DNA from: Allomesorhizobium camelthorni
GTDB taxonomy: Bacteria; Pseudomonadota; Alphaproteobacteria; Rhizobiales; Rhizobiaceae
Direction: 5' to 3'
Assembly: GCF_011045125.1 (NCBI RefSeq)
Contig: NZ_JAAKZF010000006.1
Location: forward strand, 104,624 to 168,623
DNA length: 64,000 nucleotides
Positions 17,717 through 26,567 of this stretch are shown here, piece after piece. A model generated the notes under the pieces. It was not told the origin of the DNA, searched no databases, and saw nothing but the letters and a program-made list of their open reading frames with translations. The first letter of the stretch is position 1, and each line of letters opens with the position of its first letter. The position numbers and the translations under genes are program-made.

Positions 17717-18879
17717 TGTTCCGGCTCTTTCGTCTCAGCACTTCCATCGTGCCGACCGCGAGCCTCGTCTGGCGATTTCGTTCTCCCTGCGCCGCTCCCT
17801 CGAACGACCTCGATACGAGCGGATAGGCCGGGCACGAGGCGGCCGGGCAACGGATTGCCGATAAGCCGGATCTTCACCGGAACGCGCTGAACGACGCGAA
17901 CGAAGTTGCCGGTCGCATTGTCTGCGGGGAGTAAGCTGAAGGCAGAGCCACTGCCGGGTGCAAAGCTGTCTACCACCCCTTCAAACTTCACGTTGGGGTA
18001 GCCATCGATGGTCACACGGACGCGCTGACCGGCCTGGATATGCTCGATCTGTGTTTCCTTGAAGTTCGCTACGACCCACACATCGACTGGAACGAGATCG
18101 AGCAGGGAGGTGCCCGGCGCGACGAGTCGGCCGATGCGAACCTGGCGGTTGCCGACAACGCCGCTGACTGGCGCACGTACCACGGTGCTGTCGAGATCGA
18201 TTTGGGCGAGATCGCGTGCGGCCCGTGCCTGCGCGACGGCGGCAATGGCAGCTTCGCGTTGAGTTTCAAGAACAGCAATGCGTTGCTGTTGCGCCTCTAT
18301 CGTGGCCGATGCCGCTGATACGCCCGCCTCGGCTCTTAATCGCGCGGCGTCACTCTCATCAACCTGGGCCTGGCTCACCGCGTTGCTGCGAACAAGTTCG
18401 CGGCGACGATCGGATGCTCGTGCCGCGAGGCTCAACTCGGCCACGGTCGAAAGTTTCTGGGCTTCGGCCTGCCGAACTAGGGCATGCTGAAGTCGGATTT
18501 CGGCGTCGACACTGCTGAGGCGAGCCTGGGCGGCGTCGACATTGGCCACGGCTTGCGCGAGCCGCGCGCGGTAGTCCCGATCGTCGATCCGGAACAGAAC
18601 ATCCCCCGCTCGAACGGTTTGGTTGTCCTCAACCTCTACCGCAGTCACATAGCCCGCAACCTTTGGAGCGAGCGAGGTCACGTCTCCTCGGACATAAGCG
18701 TTGTCGGTCGACGTCTCGCCGCTCGAAAGGGCCCAAGCCCATCCGGCTGCCCCGACTACCGCGGCGCCGAGGCATAGCAACAAGCCGATTACTTTTCTCT
18801 TGTTGTGCCGCGCCACGACGACACCGGGCCCGGAGTGTTCGCCGGTGACGATGGCGACCTTGTCCTCGAGCGAGTCCAT
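17713..18879 (-). CDS. HlyD/EmrA-type membrane fusion protein
   Basis: 388 residues. One N-terminal membrane helix (VIGLLLCLGAAVVGAAGWAWAL) leads to STDNAYVRGDVTSLAPKVAG, the hallmark of EmrA adaptors. A long coiled-coil hairpin (about 105-230, rich in Ala/Arg/Glu) follows, then the lipoyl half ARDLAQIDLDSTVVRAPVSG and a beta-barrel region. It bridges the inner-membrane EmrB-like pump to an outer-membrane channel, which is not in this cluster. It is first in the unit and translationally coupled to the cyclase gene. Confidence 0.9.
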   Translation of the reverse strand: MDSLEDKVAIVTGEHSGPGVVVARHNKRKVIGLLLCLGAAVVGAAGWAWALSSGETSTDNAYVRGDVTSLAPKVAGYVTAVEVEDNQTVRAGDVLFRIDDRDYRARLAQAVANVDAAQARLSSVDAEIRLQHALVRQAEAQKLSTVAELSLAARASDRRRELVRSNAVSQAQVDESDAARLRAEAGVSAASATIEAQQQRIAVLETQREAAIAAVAQARAARDLAQIDLDSTVVRAPVSGVVGNRQVRIGRLVAPGTSLLDLVPVDVWVVANFKETQIEHIQAGQRVRVTIDGYPNVKFEGVVDSFAPGSGSAFSLLPADNATGNFVRVVQRVPVKIRLIGNPLPGRLVPGLSARIEVVRGSGAGRTKSPDEARGRHDGSAETKEPEQ

Positions 18880-18967
18880 TTTTTCTCATTTCCTGTTGGA
18901 TGTGGGTGGCAACGACGGCAGCCCGCGGGACCTCCCGCTGGGACTGCCGGCATCGAAGCGCGTTCGT

Positions 18968-19381
18968 TCATTCCCCGATGGGCGTGGTCAGTTCCTTTTC
19001 GTCGGTGTCGACGACAAACACCGCCAGCAGCCGGGCAGGCTCCGTGTCGCTGGCATTCGCGCTTACTCCATGATGGGAGCCTGGCTCTTCGTAGAAGTTT
19101 TCGCCGGCCTTGTAGATCTTTTCCGGCGAGCCGTTGACGCTGCTGCGGATGGCGCCGTCGAGCACCGTCGCATAGATGAAGGCGGAGTCGGGATGCGTGT
19201 GGGCGGGCGATGCGCCGTCCGGCTCGTATTCGACGAGCACGCCCTTCATGCTCTTGCCGGGGACGTTGGGAAGGGCGCGGTCGAATACGATCGTCACCTT
19301 GCCCGCGGGCCGGTCGCCGGCCGAGGCTGCGGTGATCGAGAGCGCTGCGAAGGCAACGGCTGAGAGAAATCTTGTATACAT
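18968..19381 (-). CDS. Exported cupin-domain protein
   Basis: 137 residues from an ATG with AAGGAG upstream; the signal peptide ends AASA-GD. The cupin core shows HTHPDSAFIYATVLDG and GENFYEEPGSHHGVSANAS, with the His/Glu set expected to bind a divalent metal. Such small exported cupins are annotated broadly as metal-binding or regulatory proteins; the substrate is unknown. It lies in the same direction as the efflux unit but 88 bases upstream, so it may have its own transcript. Confidence 0.85.
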   Translation of the reverse strand: MYTRFLSAVAFAALSITAASAGDRPAGKVTIVFDRALPNVPGKSMKGVLVEYEPDGASPAHTHPDSAFIYATVLDGAIRSSVNGSPEKIYKAGENFYEEPGSHHGVSANASDTEPARLLAVFVVDTDEKELTTPIGE

Positions 19382-19480
19382 TGCAATTCTCCTTCGAGTG
19401 TATCTGTCGTGAAGGCGCGATCCGGTGCCGGGTCGACGCTTTCCTAGTTTGTCCATAGGCCTGATATGTCCGTGGGAGCC

Positions 19481-20242
19481 TTAGCGTTCCGCTTGGGCCG
19501 TCGACTGGCCGAGCCAGTCCTTGAAGCGGATCGCGCCGAGGCGCGCGTTGTCGCCGGGGGTCAGCGATTGATCGTCGAGAACAGCGCCGAAGTAGCGGGC
19601 GTGAACATCCGGCACGACCTTGTGTGTGCCCTGCGTTGCCCTGAGAAAGCGCCTGACCAGCTCGTCGAGCGGGATCGCCTCCGGACCGGCGATTTCTACC
19701 GTGCCGTTGACCGGCGGTGCGACCGCGACATCGGCGAGCGCCGCTGCCACATCGTCGGACGCGATCGGCTGGATCAGGGCCGGCGACAGGTGAACCTCCT
19801 CGCCGACGGTAGCCGACTGGGCAATGCCGCCGACAAATTCGAAGAACTGCGTCGCACGGAGGATGGTGTAGGGAATCCCGGACGCCTTGATGAGGTTTTC
19901 CTGCGCGACCTTCGCCCGGAAATAGCCGTTGTCGGGAAGCCGTTCGCTACCAACGATCGACAGGGCAACATGGTGGCGCACGCCGGCGGCCGCTTCCGCA
20001 GCCAGCAGGTTACGGCCCGACGTCTCGAAAAACTCGAGGACGGCCTTGTCTTCCCATACCGGCGCGTTCGCCACATCGACGACGACATCGGCGCCGTCGA
20101 GCGCTTCGGCCAAACCCTCGCGGGTGATGGTGTTCACGCCCGTGTTGGGGGAGGCTGCGAGCACGTCATGGCCGCGCTCGCTGAGGTTCTTCACAAGTTT
20201 CGTTCCGATGAGGCCGGTGCCTCCGATGACGACAATCTTCAT
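19481..20242 (-). CDS. NmrA-like SDR-family NAD(P)-binding protein
   Basis: 253 residues from MKIVVIGGTGLIGTKLV, with GGAGAGAAG before the ATG. The glycine-rich Rossmann motif GGTGLIG lies at the N-terminus. SDR-atypical features follow (VVVDVANAP, HHVALSIVGSERLP, YFRAKVAQENLI, with YxxxK-like spacing), then YTILRATQFFEFV. It is a cytosolic NAD(P)-binding oxidoreductase or redox-sensing protein. It is divergent from the CadC-like regulator, which may control it together with the cupin and efflux genes. Confidence 0.87.
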   Translation of the reverse strand: MKIVVIGGTGLIGTKLVKNLSERGHDVLAASPNTGVNTITREGLAEALDGADVVVDVANAPVWEDKAVLEFFETSGRNLLAAEAAAGVRHHVALSIVGSERLPDNGYFRAKVAQENLIKASGIPYTILRATQFFEFVGGIAQSATVGEEVHLSPALIQPIASDDVAAALADVAVAPPVNGTVEIAGPEAIPLDELVRRFLRATQGTHKVVPDVHARYFGAVLDDQSLTPGDNARLGAIRFKDWLGQSTAQAER

Positions 20243-20412
20243 GGCTTCTCTCCGATTCTCCGACCGCAACCAGTGCCGTCGATGTGCGTGGAGATTGCCT
20301 GCGCGCTCCGGGGAAGTCCTTGTAGTCACCTTGAATTGCCCTTCAGGAAAGCTTGATTATTCATCCAAGACGGTTGCCCGATCGGGATGGGATGCTCTAA
20401 CCACGCGTTGCC

Positions 20413-22083
20413 GTGCTATCCATGGACAGAAACATTCGCCAGTTGCCCCGGCCAGGGAGCCGCGGCGCTCGGCCAGGGGATGCCGGCGTGCAGTTCATGT
20501 TTGGAAACTACGTGCTCGACCCGGAACGCCGGGAGCTTACACTTCGCGCAGAAGTCGTGGCTGTCGGCCCGCAGGTCTTCGATTTGCTGCTGCATCTCGT
20601 CAGGAACCGCGACCGCGTCGTCAGCAAGGACGACCTGCTCAAGGCGGTGTGGGGCGGCCGGATCGTCTCGGAATCGACCATCACCAGCCACATCAACGCG
20701 GTTCGCAAGGCAATCGGCGACAGCGGCGAGGAGCAGCGCCTGGTTCGGACGGTCGCCCGCAAGGGCTTTCGCTTCGTCGGCGAAATCAAGGTCGGCGAGA
20801 TCGGGGAAGCGCGACTGCCCGGCGGTTCAAGGGTCGTCGAGCACACCTCCAGCGAATCGAGGGAGCCGCCGTCCGCGCTCGTCCTTCCGGACAAACCCTC
20901 CATTGCCGTCTTGCCTTTCCAGAACCTGAGCGGCGATCCGGAGCAGGAATATTTCGCCGACGGCGTGGTCGAGGACATCATCGCCGCCCTGTCGCGCATG
21001 CGCTGGCTGTTCGTCATCGCGCGCAATTCGAGCTTCACCTACAAGGGCCGGGCGGTGGACGTGAAGGAAGTCGGCCGCGAGCTTGGCGTGCGATACGTGC
21101 TGGAAGGCAGCGTGCGCAAGTCCGGCAACAAGGTGCGCATCACCGGGCAGCTCATCGACGCCACGACCGGGACGCATCTCTGGGCGGAGCGCTTCGAAGG
21201 CACGCTCGACGACATCTTTGAACTGCAGGACCAGATGACTGAAAGCGTCGTCGGCGCGATCGCTCCCCAGCTCGAGCGGGCGGAGATCGAGCGCGCCAAG
21301 CGCAAGCCGACGGAAAGCCTGGACGCCTACGATTATTATCTCCGCGGCATGGCGAACCTGCACAGCGGAACCCGTGAAGCGATCGACGCGGCGCTGCCCT
21401 TGTTCTACAAGGCGACCGAGCTCGACCCGGAATTTGCGTCGGCCTATGGCGGGGCAGCCTGGTGCCATTTCTGGCGTAAGGTGAACGGCTGGATGACTGA
21501 CCGGAACAAGGAGATCGCTGAGGGCGTGCGGTTGGCACGGCTGGCGGTGGAACTTGGCCGGGACGATGCGGTGGCGCTGACGAGAGGCGGGCACGCGCTT
21601 GGCCATCTCGCCGGCGACCTCGACGGCGGCATCGCGCTCATCGACAGGGCAAAGTTTCTCAATCCCAACTTCGCCCCCGCCTGGTTCCTCGGCGGCTTCC
21701 TACGCGTTTTCCGTGGTGAATCGGAGAGCGCGATCGAGAATTTCGCCCATGCCGTTCGCCTGAGCCCGCTGGACCCGGAGATGTTTCGCATGCAGGCCGG
21801 AATAGCGCTCGCGCATTTCTTCGCCGGGCGCTTCGATGCTGCGTCGGCTTGGGCGGAAAGGGCGCTGGGAAACTTGCCCAGCCTTCTGGTCGCGGTCGCC
21901 GTGGTGGCGGCGAGCCATGCGCTTGGCGGGCGGGCAGTGGAAGCGCGGCAGGCGATGCAGCGCGTGCGCGAGCTTGATCCATCCCTGCGTGTCTCCAACC
22001 TCAAGGACTGGCTGCCAATTCACCGGCCCGACGATCTCGGGCAGTTTGCGGATGGGCTGCGCCTGGCCGGGCTGCCCGAGTGA
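20413..22083 (+). CDS. CadC/HilA-like winged-helix regulator with TPR-like region
   Basis: About 556 residues; starts are possible at GTG or at ATG three codons later. The OmpR-type winged helix (about 28-115) contains PQVFDLLLHLVRNRDRVVSK, STITSHINAVRKAIGD and GFRFVGEI. A middle domain (about 160-290, SIAVLPFQNLSGDPEQEYFA, ITGQLIDATTGTHLWAERF) is the FlgO/TolB-like element common in this rhizobial family. TPR-like helices follow to the end. There is no membrane segment, so it is a cytosolic one-component regulator. The likely target is the divergent NmrA/cupin side. Confidence 0.88.
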   Translation: MLSMDRNIRQLPRPGSRGARPGDAGVQFMFGNYVLDPERRELTLRAEVVAVGPQVFDLLLHLVRNRDRVVSKDDLLKAVWGGRIVSESTITSHINAVRKAIGDSGEEQRLVRTVARKGFRFVGEIKVGEIGEARLPGGSRVVEHTSSESREPPSALVLPDKPSIAVLPFQNLSGDPEQEYFADGVVEDIIAALSRMRWLFVIARNSSFTYKGRAVDVKEVGRELGVRYVLEGSVRKSGNKVRITGQLIDATTGTHLWAERFEGTLDDIFELQDQMTESVVGAIAPQLERAEIERAKRKPTESLDAYDYYLRGMANLHSGTREAIDAALPLFYKATELDPEFASAYGGAAWCHFWRKVNGWMTDRNKEIAEGVRLARLAVELGRDDAVALTRGGHALGHLAGDLDGGIALIDRAKFLNPNFAPAWFLGGFLRVFRGESESAIENFAHAVRLSPLDPEMFRMQAGIALAHFFAGRFDAASAWAERALGNLPSLLVAVAVVAASHALGGRAVEARQAMQRVRELDPSLRVSNLKDWLPIHRPDDLGQFADGLRLAGLPE

Positions 22084-22202
22084 CGCGGCACATTGCCGAA
22101 ACTTTATATTGGCGGCTTTGCGGCCAGCTCTGGCAAGAATGACCGCTTTTGTCTGCATTTTTGGCCGTCCCGCGTGTCGGCCGTGGAAGACTGCTCACCA
22201 CC

Positions 22203-22218
22203 GAGGCTGTGTGAAAAC
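22203..22218 (+). repeat. IS1182-type left inverted repeat
   Basis: Left terminal repeat of the insertion sequence; it differs from the right end by one base and directly follows the CACC duplication. Confidence 0.85.
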
Positions 22219-22261
22219 TCCCGCTCATGCTAGTCTACTACGGGTTGAGCGGGGATTCGGC

Positions 22262-23695
22262 ATGGCGGGTTTCATTGAGGGAAAGGACCGCCAGGAACAG
22301 CTTTTCTTGCCGGAATGCCTCGATGATTATGTCGCCGAAGACCACCCGGTCCGCGTCGTCGATGTCTTCATCGACGAACTGGATTTGAGCGATTTGGGCT
22401 TTACCGCGGCAGCGGCGACGGGGCGGCCGGGTTACAGCCCCGCAACGATGCTGAAGCTCTACCTCTATGGCTACCTCAACCAGGTGCAGTCGAGCCGACG
22501 GCTGGAGCGTGAGGCGGGCCGCAACATCGAATTGATGTGGCTAACGGGCAAGCTCGCGCCCGACTTCAAGACGATCGCCGATTTCCGGCGTGACAATGGT
22601 GAGGCGATCCGGGCCGTCTGCCGCCAGTTTGTGGTGCTGTGCCGCAAGATCGGCCTGATCGCCGGCGGCACGGTTGCGGTGGACGGCAGTCGCTTCAAGG
22701 CGGTGAACACGCGCGACAAGAACTTTACGCCTGGCGCAATCCGCCGTCGGGTGGAGCAGATCGAAGCAAGCATCGAGCGCTACTTGTCGATGCTCGACAC
22801 GGCCGATCGTCAGGAGGACGAGGTGGCGGAGATGCGCAGGGATCGCCTGACGGAGCGCCTCGAACGCCTGCGTCAGCAGATGCGCGATCTGAAAGCGATG
22901 GAGCGAGCCGTCGAGGCAGCCCCCGACGGCCAGGTCTCGCTGACCGATCCGGATGCCCGCGCCATGGCCACCAACGGCAAGGGCACGGGACTTGTCGGCT
23001 ACAACGTCCAGGCGGCGGTGGACACGAAGCATCACCTGGTCGTGGCCCACGAGGTCACCAATGTCGGTCACGATCGCACCCAGCTCACCAACATGGGCCA
23101 GCAAGCGAGGGAGGCGACCGGCGCGGATGAACTGACCGTGCTGGCCGATCGCGGCTACTTCTCGGGCGAGGAAGTGCTGGCCTGCGACGAGGCGGGCATC
23201 AAGGCCATCGTGCCGAAGTCGCTCACCTCAAGCGGCCTGAAACGTGGCTTCTTCGGCAAGCAGGACTTCGTCTTTGATGCCGACCGGGATCTGTATGTCT
23301 GTCCAGCCGGACAGGAACTGACCAGAGCCAAATACCGATCGGACCGCGAAGGCGACATCATCTTCTATCGTCATCTGACCGCCTGCTCGACCTGCGAACT
23401 CAAGCCTCGCTGTACGCCCGAGAAGCTTCGGCGCATCCGGCGCTGGGAGCATGAGCAGGTGATCGACGCCATGCAGGCCAGGCTCGACCGCATGCCCGAT
23501 GCCATGCGGGTTCGGCGGCAAACCGTCGAGCATGTCTTCGGGACCATCAAGGACTGGATGGGCCGAGGTCACTTCCTTACCCGCCGGCTGCGCAATGTCG
23601 GAACCGAGATGAGCCTCCACGTCCTCGCCTACAACCTCAAACGGGCGATCGCCATCCTCGGAGCGCCGGAGTTGATGAAGGCAATGAGGGCCTGA
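22262..23695 (+). CDS. IS1182-family transposase
   Basis: 477 residues from the ATG of MAGFIEGKDRQEQLFLPEC. DDE-type features: the N-terminal domain GRPGYSPATMLKLYLYGYLN, then GTVAVDGSRFKAVN with the first Asp, LTVLADRGYFSGEE with the second, and VEHVFGTIKDWMG with the Glu. A Cys cluster (CSTCELKPRC) is typical of the family. The gene is intact and bounded by matched inverted repeats. A longer in-frame extension upstream overlaps the regulator gene and lies outside the element, so it is not real. Confidence 0.93.
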   Translation: MAGFIEGKDRQEQLFLPECLDDYVAEDHPVRVVDVFIDELDLSDLGFTAAAATGRPGYSPATMLKLYLYGYLNQVQSSRRLEREAGRNIELMWLTGKLAPDFKTIADFRRDNGEAIRAVCRQFVVLCRKIGLIAGGTVAVDGSRFKAVNTRDKNFTPGAIRRRVEQIEASIERYLSMLDTADRQEDEVAEMRRDRLTERLERLRQQMRDLKAMERAVEAAPDGQVSLTDPDARAMATNGKGTGLVGYNVQAAVDTKHHLVVAHEVTNVGHDRTQLTNMGQQAREATGADELTVLADRGYFSGEEVLACDEAGIKAIVPKSLTSSGLKRGFFGKQDFVFDADRDLYVCPAGQELTRAKYRSDREGDIIFYRHLTACSTCELKPRCTPEKLRRIRRWEHEQVIDAMQARLDRMPDAMRVRRQTVEHVFGTIKDWMGRGHFLTRRLRNVGTEMSLHVLAYNLKRAIAILGAPELMKAMRA

Positions 23696-23738
23696 ACCCT
23701 CACATCGTCTGCGCGTCACCAGACCACCTGACAAAGAC

Positions 23739-23754
23739 GTTTCCACACAGCCTC
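23739..23754 (-). repeat. IS1182-type right inverted repeat
   Basis: Right terminal repeat, matching the left end at 15 of 16 positions, followed by the second copy of the CACC target duplication. Confidence 0.85.
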
Positions 23755-23844
23755 CACCCGTCCAGGTCATGCGAAAATTGATCTCCGCATGACCTGTAGC
23801 CGCCATTGCGGCCTCTCACCAGGAAGCGAAATCCGCTTTCGAAC

Positions 23845-24060
23845 TCAGACCTCAGTTCTCTCCGCGAGGGTCAGGGCATCTTCGACGTCCACGCCGAGAT
23901 ATCGAACAGTGTTCTCGATCTTGGTGTGGCCAAGCAGGATTTGGACGGCTCGAAGGTTGCCGGTTGCCTTGTAGATGATCGAGGCCTTGGTCCGACGAAG
24001 CGAATGCGTACCGTAATCCTCGGGGCGAAGACCGATCGCTTCAGGAGATAAGCCCTGCAC
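23845..24060 (-). pseudogene. Tyrosine recombinase (integrase) C-terminal remnant
   Basis: 71 codons on the minus strand encode the end of a site-specific integrase: YGTHSLRRTKASIIYKATG carries the HxLR box, and LLGHTKIENTVRYLG holds the second His and the catalytic Tyr. The N-terminal and middle domains are absent and coding similarity stops near 24060. It is a truncated relic, and the only sign of an integrative element beside the accessory region. No attachment site or tRNA was recognised nearby. Confidence 0.8.
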
Positions 24061-24606
24061 GTATTAAGAACCGCGTAGTAGTTGAAATACGGCACGCCGA
24101 TCAGAAGATTCCGTTCAAAGGCGAACTGGGCTGATCCGGTCAACGACGCCGCGGTGGCGAACTTGATCGCCAAATAGTGGCGAAGAACCCAGAGGCTATT
24201 GTCTAGGGCTCCGAACGCCTTCGATCGGAGCGAACAGCCGGCGGGTACTGGTACAGTAGTTCGAGATCTGTTCGGGGTGTTGCCTGCCGCTGGAGCTGAC
24301 GATAGGCGTAACAATAGGCGGAGCCGGTGGCTCGACGAATATCCTCGTGAGGCCCCGCTTGTGTTGACCGCAACAGAATCTTGCGGGTCGTTTGCAAAGG
24401 CAGCCCAATCCAAAAAATGCAGGTTCGAGATCAGGGATGCACCCTAGCGCGACCGGGTTGCGTGCCAATCGGGGCACATTCGGCGTCACGACGGCAGCGG
24501 GTAAGCCGAGACGAGGACTGCACCTGACACTCGACTGAGAAAACTTGCCGATGACAGTTGAACCAATCTGGCTATTGTAGTGTTCATCGGCTGGGGTGGG
24601 GCTTCC
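24061..24606. other. Non-coding or degenerate stretch
   Basis: About 545 bases between the integrase remnant and the next gene. Minus-strand frames are open for short distances (24072-24240 has FERNLLIGVPYFNYYAVLN), but none matches a family I know. The segment is probably debris of the integrase-bearing element, with the promoter of the following plus-strand gene at its right end. Confidence 0.5.
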
Positions 24607-25626
24607 ATGAGACGCTTGGTTGTATTTCTGGGCCTGTTGGGTTTTGGCATGTTTGCGCCGACGGCGTCATTTGGCTCGAGTCCTGCGGCCTGCCTTACAA
24701 AAAATGACGACGGAGGACTTCCCGAAAGCGGCGGGGAAATCCTTTCTGAGAAGAGCGAATTCTATAACTCTACGGAGACGTACCCCGTTCGGTCGTTCTC
24801 CGACATGGCACCGACCGGCAACAACGCTGAGTTTTGCCTGCGCTACGAAGTTGAGAACGTAGGTTCCCACGATATACAGAACGTCTACTGGCAGCTCGCC
24901 GGCATCAGAATGGACAAGTTCCCTCCCGGTTCGGTGTATCGTCAGTCCCGGACGAGGACGGTGCTGAGCATCAAGAAGCCGGAACCGCGGTCGACCGAGC
25001 TGAACGCGTTCACGAATGAGAAGATCACGCCAAAGGTCTGGATGACGGATGCCACAGTAGCGCAGGCCGAGCCTCCAACCTATGCGCAACTTACCGCCAT
25101 GCCCCTGGATAGGCTGGAGCCAAATCTGGCTGCGTTCTTGCAGCAACAAGGCCTGGCATCCGGTCCGGCCTTTGCGGTGAATGTCAGCGCTTCGAACTCG
25201 AATGTGTACCCTATCAGGGAGGAAATCAGCGGAGCGGGCTTCAATCTCACGGTCAGTTCGGTGGCGAGGCGCGAAGGTGACAATGTGCGGTTTGAAACGG
25301 CTGTCGCGTTGTCCGGAGATGCCGCACCGTCAGCATCCATCTTCATACCGGCGCTGGAAGCGCTAGCGGATACCAAGGCGGCAAACAGCGTCGACAACTA
25401 CGCTTCCTTTGTCTCGAATTTCAGAGAGAAGTCAAAAGATCCTATCCGCGACTTCAGCAGCCGAGATTTTACTCAGGAAATGCCGTTGGGCGGCCTGTAC
25501 GACGGATCGATCTTTCTCGTTGATCACCCGATCATGGTCCGTTCAAACGAAGTCACATATTGTTATAGGGTGAAGTCCTACTCGCCATTCGCGGTCGATT
25601 TCGATCTCAACAGTTGCCCTATGTAA
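24607..25626 (+). CDS. Exported protein of unknown function
   Basis: 339 residues from MRRLVVFLGLLGFGMF, with GGTGGGG upstream. A signal peptide (cleavage near SFG-SS) precedes a protein with Cys near each end (PAACLTKN, EFCLRYEV, TYCYRVKSY, DLNSCPM), suggesting disulfides. A beta-sandwich-like middle (FCLRYEVENVGSHDIQNVYW) resembles periplasmic binding or adhesion domains only loosely. A small membrane protein gene follows after 12 bases, so the pair is probably co-expressed. No function is assignable. Confidence 0.75.
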   Translation: MRRLVVFLGLLGFGMFAPTASFGSSPAACLTKNDDGGLPESGGEILSEKSEFYNSTETYPVRSFSDMAPTGNNAEFCLRYEVENVGSHDIQNVYWQLAGIRMDKFPPGSVYRQSRTRTVLSIKKPEPRSTELNAFTNEKITPKVWMTDATVAQAEPPTYAQLTAMPLDRLEPNLAAFLQQQGLASGPAFAVNVSASNSNVYPIREEISGAGFNLTVSSVARREGDNVRFETAVALSGDAAPSASIFIPALEALADTKAANSVDNYASFVSNFREKSKDPIRDFSSRDFTQEMPLGGLYDGSIFLVDHPIMVRSNEVTYCYRVKSYSPFAVDFDLNSCPM

Positions 25627-25638
25627 GGACTGCTCCCG

Positions 25639-26046
25639 ATGTCGTCGCTTGGCGCAAAACTTGTCGACAAGATCGCCGATCTAGTCGTCTTCGGGGTCAC
25701 CGGCCTGTTGATCCTCGCTGGCAACGGCCTCCTTGGTCTGCAGGTTTTCCCGGACCCATTCTATCATAACGGTTGGATCGACGGGCATCGGTCGTGGATG
25801 CTATTGTTCTTTGTGATATTTGTAATATCGATTGCGGCGGGTCTCTGGTTTAGAACCCTAGCCATCCTTTCGGTGGTTCTGATAGCAGGCGCGATCGTCT
25901 TTGCCATGTTATACGGCGATTCGACGTCCCTGCCGCAATCTCAGCAAGTGGCGATCTGGATCCTGCATTGGATCCTTTACAGCATGCTGCCAGGGTTCAT
26001 TGCGGGTTGGGCTGTTGTCGTGTTGAAAAGTCTCGGAATACTTTAA
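25639..26046 (+). CDS. Small integral membrane protein
   Basis: 135 residues with four hydrophobic helices (LVVFGVTGLLILAGNGLLGL, WMLLFFVIFVISIAAGLW, LAILSVVLIAGAIVFAML, WILHWILYSMLPGFIAGWAV). There is no charged channel motif or enzyme site. It follows the exported protein in one unit and is presumably its membrane partner. Family unknown. Confidence 0.72.
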   Translation: MSSLGAKLVDKIADLVVFGVTGLLILAGNGLLGLQVFPDPFYHNGWIDGHRSWMLLFFVIFVISIAAGLWFRTLAILSVVLIAGAIVFAMLYGDSTSLPQSQQVAIWILHWILYSMLPGFIAGWAVVVLKSLGIL

Positions 26047-26315
26047 TAGCCGCCTGCGTACGCAATGTCGAACAGATCTATGCATCGCGCAGGATATTCT
26101 GTAACGATCCGGTCTGGAATCATTCTTTCGTCCCCCTTGATCTTGGCGGTTACGCCGAGCTTCCCGAACAACCATAACCGCAACATCTTCGAAGTAGTGA
26201 ATTGCGCATTCCGCATCCCTGTTTGCTGTGGGCCGCGCGACGCCCATCATGCTATGGCTCCGCCAGCAAACAACAACCGGTCGGTCGCACTCCGATTGGA
26301 GGATAAAGTGACCCA
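26047..26315. other. Intergenic stretch, no clear gene
   Basis: About 270 bases without a convincing frame, leading to a ribosome-site-like GGAGG ahead of the small frame at 26316. With that doubtful frame and the hairpin after it, this makes a gap of roughly 520 bases before the methyltransferase. Confidence 0.45.
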
Positions 26316-26498
26316 ATGACGTATCGGACCGCGGACGAGATATTGGAGGAAGCGAAGCGCCGGGGCATGCGCCGCGCCTTCGTATTGACCGCGCTGAATT
26401 GCTCTGTGATCGCCCTTCAGGAGCCCGCGACAGGACGAAATGCGGCCCTCATGGTTGCTACTACAGAACGGGGTCCATCTCGCCAACGCGCGAGATAG
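26316..26498 (+). CDS. Doubtful 60-codon frame, possibly a gene fragment
   Basis: It encodes MTYRTADEILEEAKRRGMRR then AFVLTAL, after GGAGG 12 bases upstream. The first 25 residues look like a real protein start. RAFVLTAL recalls the opening strand of nucleoside-phosphorylase-like effector domains, but nothing after it fits. It ends inside a strong hairpin. It is probably a 5' fragment of a lost gene; coding status is uncertain. Confidence 0.3.
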   Translation: MTYRTADEILEEAKRRGMRRAFVLTALNCSVIALQEPATGRNAALMVATTERGPSRQRAR

Positions 26499-26505
26499 AC
26501 CCCGT
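26468..26505. terminator. Long hairpin at the convergent end of methyltransferase gene
   Basis: ACGGGGTCCATCTCGC pairs with GCGAGATAGACCCCGT at 15 of 16 positions around a short loop. It lies 63 bases beyond the 3' end of the minus-strand methyltransferase. There is no long T-run; it is probably a transcription barrier for that gene. Confidence 0.5.
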
Positions 26506-26567
26506 AAAGTTTGATGTTCTTGACGGGATCGGCACGTAGACCCCGCGTAGCCAGAATCTGGACCAAT

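Larger units (their letters stand above)
22199..23758 (+). mobile_element. IS1182-family insertion sequence, complete
   Basis: The element spans 22203-23754 (1552 bp) and is flanked on both sides by the 4-bp duplication CACC (22199-22202 and 23755-23758). The terminal inverted repeats match at 15 of 16 positions (GAGGCTGTGTGAAAAC left, GAGGCTGTGTGGAAAC right, read inward). It holds one intact transposase gene. An exact target duplication and intact ends indicate a recent, still mobile insertion, placed between the CadC-like regulator and an integrase remnant. Confidence 0.9.

Noticed and set aside
21836..22261. An N-terminal extension of the IS1182 transposase
   Set aside because: It lies outside the insertion-sequence ends and overlaps the CadC-like gene, so it cannot be part of the transposase.
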